From Martelella mediterranea (lineage in GTDB: Bacteria > Pseudomonadota > Alphaproteobacteria > Rhizobiales > Rhizobiaceae), in contig PVUG01000003.1 in the NCBI GenBank assembly GCA_003001975.1, positions 62,001-126,000 on the forward strand: a DNA stretch of 64,000 nucleotides. The letters run 5' to 3'. Positions 58,198 through 64,000 of this stretch are shown piece by piece. The translations under genes were made by a program, and so were the position numbers. Positions within the stretch are counted from its first letter, which is position 1. Every line of letters starts with the position of its first letter. The notes beneath the pieces were generated by a model that saw nothing but the letters and a program-made list of their open reading frames with translations, searched no databases and was not told the origin of the DNA.

Positions 58198-59478
58198 TTA
58201 CCAGTTCGGCAGGCGCAGCTGCTTGGCCTGTTTTTCGACATCGCGGTCATAAAGTTCGGCGGCGCTGTCGGCATCGCGAATCCCGGTTCCGACCTCGACC
58301 GTGATCTGCTCCAGTCCCGGTCCCTTCACCGGCGACAGGAATTCGAGCGCGGGTGCTGTCCGGCCGTCCTCTTCGAAATAGGGCAGCATGTCGGAAACCG
58401 CGCGCGGCACATCGTCGGGCAGCGTGCAGCCCTTGACCAGATAGGGACCGGACGCGCCGACGGCATCGGTGATGATATCGCAGGCTTCCGGTGTGGCGAC
58501 GAAATTGAGGAAGTCCTTGGCGGTATCGATATGATCGCTGTCTTTCGGGATATAGAACGCCGTCGGCATCCAGACAGTCACGCCGTTATGCTCGGCGTCG
58601 TCGCCGGGTTGAGCAAAGAAACCGACATCATTGAGCTGATCGGGATGGTTCTGCTGGATGGCGGAAATCGCCGAGGTCAGCATCGGATAGTGAACCCCTT
58701 CGCCCGTCGCCACCATGCGCAGGCCGTCATTATATGTGGCAGCGCCGAAATCCTCGTTGAAATAACCGGCTTCATAGGCCTCCTGCAGCCGTTCGAACCC
58801 TTTCTTTGCCGCCGGCGTATCAGCGAATTTGGCCTCATTGGCCGTATATTTCTCGGCAAAGTCGGGATTTTGCGTGTGAACGTTGTAATAGTCCGCAAGC
58901 ACCATGATCTGCGATGTCCAGGTGTCACGGTAGGTCTGAATGATCGGCGCCTTGTCGGTCTTTTCCGCAATCTCCGCATTATTGGCCATGAAGTCATCCC
59001 AGGTTTTGGGAACCTCAAGACCAAGCTCTTCATAGGTCGGGACATTGTAGAAGAACCCGCCAACCACCGCCGGCTGCGAGGGAATGCCGTAAATATTGCC
59101 GTCGCTGTCGGAAACGGTGCTGGTGAAGCTTTCCAGAACGTCGCCGATATTCGGAAGATCGTTCAGCGGAACGAGCGTTCTCGACGGCCTCAGCGTCTGC
59201 AGAAGTGACCCGGCATTATAAAGAAAGATATCCGGCATTTCGCCGGTGGCCAGACGGGTCTTGATGATATTGTCGCCCTCGGTCCCGCCGGGGCGGATTT
59301 CAATCGAAAACGTCACGTCGGGATGCATGGCCGTGTAGGCGTCGGTGAGCGCTTCCGAAATGGCAATGGATTCAATATTATTGCCGGACAGGACGCTCAG
59401 TTCCTCAGCCACGGCCTGACCGCCGGCAAGGCCGGCGACGCCGACGATGGCCGTTGTTGCAAGGTACTTCATTTTCAT
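58198..59478 (-). CDS. Sugar ABC transporter substrate-binding protein, rhamnoside system
   Basis: A 426-aa periplasmic binding protein of family 1. Signal peptide KMKYLATTAIVGVAGLAGG, cut near AVA. Mature pattern: DAYTAMHPDVTFSIEI, KTRLATGEMPDIFLYNAGS, GNIYGIPSQPAVVGGFFYN, WDDFMANNAEIAEK. GGGAGGAGAAGTC precedes the ATG at 59478. It follows the GH78 gene after 54 bases, so its ligand is probably a rhamnose-containing glycoside. Confidence 0.92.
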   Translation of the reverse strand: MKMKYLATTAIVGVAGLAGGQAVAEELSVLSGNNIESIAISEALTDAYTAMHPDVTFSIEIRPGGTEGDNIIKTRLATGEMPDIFLYNAGSLLQTLRPSRTLVPLNDLPNIGDVLESFTSTVSDSDGNIYGIPSQPAVVGGFFYNVPTYEELGLEVPKTWDDFMANNAEIAEKTDKAPIIQTYRDTWTSQIMVLADYYNVHTQNPDFAEKYTANEAKFADTPAAKKGFERLQEAYEAGYFNEDFGAATYNDGLRMVATGEGVHYPMLTSAISAIQQNHPDQLNDVGFFAQPGDDAEHNGVTVWMPTAFYIPKDSDHIDTAKDFLNFVATPEACDIITDAVGASGPYLVKGCTLPDDVPRAVSDMLPYFEEDGRTAPALEFLSPVKGPGLEQITVEVGTGIRDADSAAELYDRDVEKQAKQLRLPNW

Positions 59479-59532
59479 GACTTCTCCTCCCAATTGCCCG
59501 GCCTCCACTGCCGGGGGCGAAAACGCGGAAAA

Positions 59533-61863
59533 CTAGTCTCCGCTCACGTCGAAACCGATATTATGCCGACCGGCGGCGAGAACAATCTCCGCCTGTCCCG
59601 TTTCGGCGGGATGGCCATCGATTTCAAGATTTGTCCGTCCGGCGACCGGCAAAAATGCCTCGACGCCATCGGGAATGGTAACGGTATAAATCGCCCGGTC
59701 GGCCTCGATGCGCCAGCCGGCGTCAATCCGGCCATGGCCGGTCTCATGCCACATCGCGACATGGCCGAGCGCCGGCAGAATGGCCGGGTTCAGTCTGACG
59801 CGCGCAAACCCCGGCGCGTCCGGGTCCGGCTGCACGCCCGCGACATCCTCGAACAGCCACTGGCAGACCGCGCCATAGGCGTAGTGATTATAGCTGTTCA
59901 TGTCCGGGTCGTAGATCGTGCCATCCTCGCCGATCGCATCCCAACGCTCCCAGATCGTGGTAGCGCCACGCTCCACCTGATAGAGCCAGCCGGGTACCTT
60001 GCGGTTGAGGAAAACCTTTTCCGCCAGATCGTTCATGCCGAGTTTCGACAGCGCCGGCAGCAGTGCCGGCGTGCCGATGAAACCGGTTCCGATCAGATAG
60101 TCCGCCTCCTCGATGACCGAGCGGAAATAGGACTTCGCCGCTTCGAAATGGTCTGCGGGTACCAGATCGTAGAGGAAGGCGAGCGCATAGGATGTCTGGT
60201 CATTATGCGCCAGACGCCCGGTCTGACTGAAATATTCGCGCACGAAGGCCGCACGGATTGTCTCGGCGCGTTCCAAAAGCCGCTGCCGCTGGGCATCGTC
60301 TCCCAGGATACCGGCAATCTTCGCCGCCAGTTCGTTCGAGATGAAATGATAGAGCGTCGCCGCGCAGTCATCGCCGATTGTCGGGCGCGGCTTGCGGTTG
60401 TCGCCCACCGGCTGCAGCCAGTCGCCGAAGGAAAAACCGTCGCCCATCCAGGCGCGGGTCGGGTGAATGATCGGGCCATCCGATATCGACCACAGATAAT
60501 CGAGCCAGCGCAGCATTGCAGGAAAACATTCCTGAAGAATGTCCCGGTCGCCATAATGCAGGTAAAGCTGCCAGGGGATGGTAACGATGGCATCGCCCCA
60601 GCCGGTCGAACCGGCCCAGTCATCGGGAAAGATATCGCGGTGAAGGCGCGTCGGATCGGGCGAAAAATGCGGCACGGCGCCATTTTCCCGCTGATCGTGC
60701 ATCACATCGCGCAGATATTTCTCCAGAAAGGTGCGGCAATCGCCAAGCCAGCATGCGGTTCCGGCAAAGACCTGCGCGTCGCCGGTCCAGCCAAGACGTT
60801 CGTCGCGCTGGGGGCAGTCCGTCGGCACTTCGATGAAATTGGCGCGCTGCGACCAGAGCGTGTTGAGCACCAGCCGGTTGACCGCCGGCTCGCCGCATTC
60901 AAATCCGCCGGCAACCTCGCGGATCGAGGAAATCGGAACCTGCTCGATCGCCAGAATTTCCGCCTCGCCCTCAATGGCAGTGCGAGCATAGCGGAAGCCG
61001 GTGAAGGTGAAGAGCGGCGCATAATTTTCCGTGCCCTCGCCTTTCAGCGTATAGCGCATGGCCGCCCGCGCACTGCGGTAATTGCGTTTGTCGAAGGCCT
61101 TTTCGGGCCCAAGCACCTCGGCATGATCGACATAGACGGAAGCGCCGGACTTGCCGCGCACGGTGATGCGGACATAGCCACCGGCATTCTGCCCGAAATC
61201 GTAGATGCTGCGGCCGTCGCTGTCCGTCCAGCTTTCAACGGGATCGTTGGATTGCAGCGCGCGCACCGGAAAGGTCTCGTGGGCGACAAGCGTATCGGTA
61301 TCGAAATCGAGCACATCGACACTGCCGGTTTCTTCGAGCGTTTCAAGCCGCGCGTCATAATCCTCGCCATAATAAATGCCCGAGCGGGTCACCGGCGAAA
61401 GACCGCTTTTCCAGGCGGCATCGGTCTTGAGGATGACATCCGAACCATCGACGATTTCGGCAATCGCAGCGATACGCTCGCCCCAGCAATTGAGGACCAT
61501 CTGATGCTTCCACATCATCTGCGAACGATACCAGCCGTCACCGAGCCAGATCTCGATGCGGTTTTCGCCCTCTTCAACCAGATCGGAGAGGTCGTAGGCC
61601 TGATAGGCAATCCGGTCGTCATAACAGGTCCAGCCGGGCGTCAGCAGATCATCGCCAACGCGCTTGCTGTTGACAAAGGCGCGATAAAGTCCGAGCGCGG
61701 AGATGAAGAGCTTCGGTCTGGCGCCGGCTGAAGCGGTAAAGGAGGCAGAAACAAAACTCTGCCGCGTGCCCTGCCCCTGATCGACCGTCGGCGCGATCAT
61801 ATCCGCCTGCCACGTGCGCCTGACAAGGCCGGTGTCCGCATGGACACTGGTCGCAATATTCAT
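59533..61863 (-). CDS. Alpha-L-rhamnosidase, GH78
   Basis: A 776-aa inverting glycosidase removing terminal L-rhamnose from polysaccharide fragments or plant glycosides. N-terminal beta-sandwich (rhamnosidase_N) with FISALGLYRAFVNSKRVGDDLLTPGWTCYD in two parts, then the (alpha/alpha)6 barrel with PTDCPQRDERLGWTGDAQ and GATTIWERWDAIGEDG carrying the acidic catalytic residues, and a C-terminal beta domain. No signal peptide, so cytoplasmic. It is the first gene of the minus-strand operon and divergent from the LacI gene. Confidence 0.95.
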   Translation of the reverse strand: MNIATSVHADTGLVRRTWQADMIAPTVDQGQGTRQSFVSASFTASAGARPKLFISALGLYRAFVNSKRVGDDLLTPGWTCYDDRIAYQAYDLSDLVEEGENRIEIWLGDGWYRSQMMWKHQMVLNCWGERIAAIAEIVDGSDVILKTDAAWKSGLSPVTRSGIYYGEDYDARLETLEETGSVDVLDFDTDTLVAHETFPVRALQSNDPVESWTDSDGRSIYDFGQNAGGYVRITVRGKSGASVYVDHAEVLGPEKAFDKRNYRSARAAMRYTLKGEGTENYAPLFTFTGFRYARTAIEGEAEILAIEQVPISSIREVAGGFECGEPAVNRLVLNTLWSQRANFIEVPTDCPQRDERLGWTGDAQVFAGTACWLGDCRTFLEKYLRDVMHDQRENGAVPHFSPDPTRLHRDIFPDDWAGSTGWGDAIVTIPWQLYLHYGDRDILQECFPAMLRWLDYLWSISDGPIIHPTRAWMGDGFSFGDWLQPVGDNRKPRPTIGDDCAATLYHFISNELAAKIAGILGDDAQRQRLLERAETIRAAFVREYFSQTGRLAHNDQTSYALAFLYDLVPADHFEAAKSYFRSVIEEADYLIGTGFIGTPALLPALSKLGMNDLAEKVFLNRKVPGWLYQVERGATTIWERWDAIGEDGTIYDPDMNSYNHYAYGAVCQWLFEDVAGVQPDPDAPGFARVRLNPAILPALGHVAMWHETGHGRIDAGWRIEADRAIYTVTIPDGVEAFLPVAGRTNLEIDGHPAETGQAEIVLAAGRHNIGFDVSGD

Positions 61864-61901
61864 GTCTCTCCTCCCATAAACAGGCCTGCCTCAATAAAGT
61901 T

Positions 61902-61929
61902 GTAGACCGTTATACGTAGACTGTTCTAC
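61902..61929. promoter_or_regulatory. Two abutting LacI-type operators
   Basis: GTAGACCGTTATAC (61902-61915) and GTAGACTGTTCTAC (61916-61929) are direct 14-bp repeats, each imperfectly palindromic around a central CG or TG step. They sit in the divergent promoter region between the rhamnosidase and the LacI regulator; a TATAAC hexamer for the minus-strand promoter lies inside them. Confidence 0.7.
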
Positions 61930-61997
61930 AAAATGGTTTGCTTTGCAAGAGCAAATCGGTCTATTTTTCGCACCGATCTGATATCGAAGGAAATTTC

Positions 61998-63014
61998 ATG
62001 GACAAACCGGCGCGCACAGGCCGCGTGACGATCCGCACAGTGGCAGCCGATGCCGGCGTCTCGGTCGCTGCCGTCTCGAAAGTGCTGCGCAATGCCTATG
62101 GCGTCAGCGACAATTTACGCGAAAAGGTCCTGCAATCGATCGAAAAACTCGGCTACCGTCCAAGCACAGCGGCACGGGGCATGCGCGGGCGCACATTCTC
62201 CGTCGGCGTCCTGCTTGTCGGCATGGACAATCCGTTTTTGCCGCCGCTGGTCGATGGCTTCAAACACGCCATGGGCAAGGCTGGCTACAAGACGCTGATC
62301 GGCGTCGGCGAGGCGCGCACCCATGTCGAAACGGCGCTGATCGAATCGATGATCGACATGCGCATCGACGGTCTTCTGCTGATCGGCCCGCGGATCAGCG
62401 GCGAGGCGCTGAACAAATATGCGGATCAGGTGCCGATTGCCGTCATCGGACACCACGAAGCCGGCGCCACGGGTTTCGATACCGCCAATACCAATGACTT
62501 CGAAGGCGGTCGGCTTGCCACCCGCGCCCTGATCGACAAGGGCTATCGCGATATCGCCATGCTCTGTCTGACCGACAACAGGCGCAAGGAGGGGGAAGTC
62601 TGGTATGAGCGCGAAAAGGGCTATCGCGCCGCCCTTGCCGAGGCCGGCCTGAAAAAATCCGCAAGAAGCTTCCGCATCACCGAACGGCCGGATGACATGC
62701 AGGCCGAACTTCTGTCGCTGCTGGAGCGCCCGGACCTGCCGGAAGCGTTTTTCTGCTGGAGTGACATTCATGGCGTTCCGCTGATCAACCTGGCGCGCCG
62801 CAAAGGCCTGAACATTCCCGGAGACCTCGGCCTGATCAGTTTCGACAACACCGCAGCCGCAGCACTGCCGCTGATCGAGCTTGCCAGCGTCGACCAGACC
62901 CCCGGCAGGCTCGGCGCGACCGCCGCCGACCAGCTTCTGACCCGCATCAAGGGCAGAACCACGCCCCGGCACGACCTTATCGATCCTGAACTCATCACGC
63001 GCCCAAGCTTCTAG
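61998..63014 (+). CDS. LacI-family transcriptional regulator of the rhamnoside operon
   Basis: A 338-aa repressor. HTH at about 11-35 (VTIRTVAADAGVSVAAVSKVL) with the hinge helix RPSTAARGMR. The C-terminal periplasmic-binding-like sugar domain has VGVLLVGMDNPFLPPLVDG, DTANTNDFEGGRLATRALI and LGLISFDNTAAAALPLIELASV. AAGGAAATTTC precedes the ATG; 20 upstream codons are rejected. Divergent from the rhamnosidase, which together with the tandem operators makes it the local repressor. Confidence 0.95.
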   Translation: MDKPARTGRVTIRTVAADAGVSVAAVSKVLRNAYGVSDNLREKVLQSIEKLGYRPSTAARGMRGRTFSVGVLLVGMDNPFLPPLVDGFKHAMGKAGYKTLIGVGEARTHVETALIESMIDMRIDGLLLIGPRISGEALNKYADQVPIAVIGHHEAGATGFDTANTNDFEGGRLATRALIDKGYRDIAMLCLTDNRRKEGEVWYEREKGYRAALAEAGLKKSARSFRITERPDDMQAELLSLLERPDLPEAFFCWSDIHGVPLINLARRKGLNIPGDLGLISFDNTAAAALPLIELASVDQTPGRLGATAADQLLTRIKGRTTPRHDLIDPELITRPSF

Positions 63015-63425
63015 CTGTGTAGCCTCAAGAGGTCGCCTCACCTTGACCGGGTGGCTATTACAAATGGCCTTGGATCTGGCTCCCAATACTCTCTCCCGCT
63101 TGCGGGAGAGATGCCCCGAAAGGGGCAGTGAGGGTGAAGCAGCATTTCAATCCGCGAGGGCGTCCGCGTGGATACGTTCCCCCCCTCACTGTCGCTTTCG
63201 CGACATCTCTCCCCTACGGGGCGAGAAAACCTGGGGGCTGTGCGGCGAAGCTATCTGCGATAGCCTGCCCTTGGACGGGATAACCTTCCCAGGCTTCACA
63301 TCCAGGCCATAAGCAACCGCTTATGCGCACGCGTTTCAGCACTTGCACCATGGACGATGCCGGGCTCCGGCGCTCAGGTCGGGCGTGCCGCTCATCAAGG
63401 CGGCTCCCCCCGAAAAGGAGCAGAC
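63015..63425. other. Intergenic region with repeat copy B and a small palindrome
   Basis: No gene is supported. It carries copy B of the 200-bp repeat (63063-63268) and a perfect inverted repeat CATAAGC-AACC-GCTTATG (63308-63325) about 100 bases upstream of the PepSY gene. Confidence 0.6.
63063..63268 (-). repeat. 200-bp dispersed intergenic repeat, copy B (inverted)
   Basis: Its reverse complement follows copy A (23878-24080) block by block, including CTCTCCCGC..GCGGGAGAG, GCCCCGAAAGGGGC, CACTGTCGCTTTCGCGACA and CTCCCCTACGGGGCGAG. The two copies are in opposite orientation 39 kb apart. Confidence 0.8.
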
Positions 63426-63686
63426 ATGAAACGCATTGCCATCCTCACCACCCTCGTGCTTGTCGCACCGCTCTCCGCCTTCGCCATGCCGGCTGTCGGC
63501 GACGTCGTCGGCACCAATCCGCGGTACGCCACGGCCGCCCTCGAAAAGGCGGGTTGTTCCGTCAAGGATTTCGAGGCCGAAGGCGGCATGATCGAAGCCA
63601 AGTGCACCGATGAGGCCAACAGACTGTGGGAAGTCTATATCGATCCGGCCTCCGGCACGGTGAAGAAAATCTCCGGGAAGGACTGA
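63426..63686 (+). CDS. PepSY domain-containing exported protein
   Basis: An 86-aa periplasmic protein. Signal peptide MKRIAILTTLVLVAPLSAFA followed by a single PepSY-like unit (LEKAGCSVKDFEAEGGMIEA then EVYIDPASGTVKKI). PepSY domains often accompany heme/iron redox membrane proteins. AAAAGGAGCAGAC ahead of the ATG is an excellent SD and decides the start. One base separates its stop from the ATG of the cytochrome b gene, so they are co-expressed. Confidence 0.85.
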   Translation: MKRIAILTTLVLVAPLSAFAMPAVGDVVGTNPRYATAALEKAGCSVKDFEAEGGMIEAKCTDEANRLWEVYIDPASGTVKKISGKD

Positions 63687-63687
63687 A

Positions 63688-64000
63688 ATGTCCCGACATT
63701 TCCGACGTGAACGAGGGGCGGATATCGCCCCTCCCGCCCCCTGGGACCCGTTGGTCCGGATCACCCATTGGACAATCGCCGCCGCCGTCATCATCAACGG
63801 GCTGCTGTCCAAGCCCGGCGGCACCATCCATGTCTGGGTCGGCTGGATCGCCATGTCGGTTCTGGTGATCCGGCTGGGCTGGGGGCTGCTTGGTCCCCGG
63901 GAAGCGCGTTTTTCCGCCTTTCCGCCGGATCCAAGGGCGGCGGTCTCCCATCTGATATCCGTCATCCGGGGCAAGCCACGCGAATATCCCTCGCATAATC
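63688..64000 (+). CDS. Cytochrome b561-type membrane protein, 5' part (runs off the window)
   Basis: The frame opens with ATG at 63688 and is still open at the window end (104 codons visible). It shows WDPLVRITHWTIAAAVIING, the first heme-ligand helix of cytochrome b/b6 (PF01292-type) proteins with His in ITHW, then VWVGWIAMSVLVIRLGWGLLGPREARF. The full protein should have four membrane helices and pass electrons between quinol and a periplasmic partner. The preceding PepSY gene is probably its partner. Confidence 0.8.
   Translation, partial: MSRHFRRERGADIAPPAPWDPLVRITHWTIAAAVIINGLLSKPGGTIHVWVGWIAMSVLVIRLGWGLLGPREARFSAFPPDPRAAVSHLISVIRGKPREYPSHN

Overview
The window is ordinary chromosomal DNA of an alphaproteobacterium, most likely a member of the Rhizobiaceae or a close Hyphomicrobiales relative. 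The reasons are the high G+C coding sequence, a mannosylfructose-phosphate synthase/phosphatase pair of the Agrobacterium/Rhizobium type, a glnK-amtB-ftsK-lolA-xthA gene order, a perfect CtrA-type box, alpha-type promoters (CTCGAC-17-CTATAT) and short dispersed palindromic intergenic elements of the rhizobial mosaic (RIME-like) kind. I see no rRNA, tRNA, CRISPR array, insertion sequence or prophage.

Layout. 1-8.3 kb: mixed metabolism (start of a lipoprotein, glycerate kinase, mannosylfructose osmolyte synthesis, leuD, small membrane and secreted proteins, a CoA-ester lyase, a VOC protein, an RsmC-like methyltransferase). 8.4-21.9 kb: the translation/RNA block, all on the minus strand (rimP, nusA, ylxR, infB, then rbfA, truB, then rpsO, pnp). 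It is broken in two places: about 0.8 kb of non-coding DNA with repeats and a candidate anti-Shine-Dalgarno sRNA lies between infB and rbfA, and two plus-strand genes (alcohol dehydrogenase-like and periplasmic serine hydrolase) lie between truB and rpsO. 22-31.8 kb: MFS exporter, lytic transglycosylase, uppP, GST, queG, an SDR, a ceramidase-like membrane protein, xthA, and a lolA-like gene. 31.9-39 kb: ftsK with a CtrA box, amtB and glnK behind a sigma-54-type promoter, tesB, and a Ubi-type hydroxylase. 39-47.8 kb: an aldo/keto reductase, a cytosine-deaminase-like amidohydrolase, and a tightly coupled BMP-type ABC import operon that contains an amidase, probably for nucleobase-like compounds.

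48-63 kb is the most interesting part: two complete carbohydrate systems back to back. The first, on the plus strand, has an ArsR-type regulator with a large uncharacterised C-terminal domain, a GH51 alpha-L-arabinofuranosidase and a four-gene sugar ABC importer. A GGTTTRAACC operator recurs at its promoters, and a previously unlisted 45-codon ORF is translationally coupled to the importer ATPase. The second, on the minus strand, has a GH78 alpha-L-rhamnosidase and its own four-gene ABC importer, divergent from a LacI regulator across two abutting GTAGA-N4-NTAC operators. Together they look like a module for arabinose/rhamnose-decorated plant polysaccharide fragments such as pectic rhamnogalacturonan-I. 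The window ends with a PepSY protein and the start of a cytochrome b561-type gene.

Nothing here is a clearly new defence or mobile system. The best undescribed candidates are the ArsR-type arabinoside regulator and its operator, the leader ORF, the anti-SD sRNA, the rimP-leader attenuator, and the duplicated terminators that flank two mosaic repeats.
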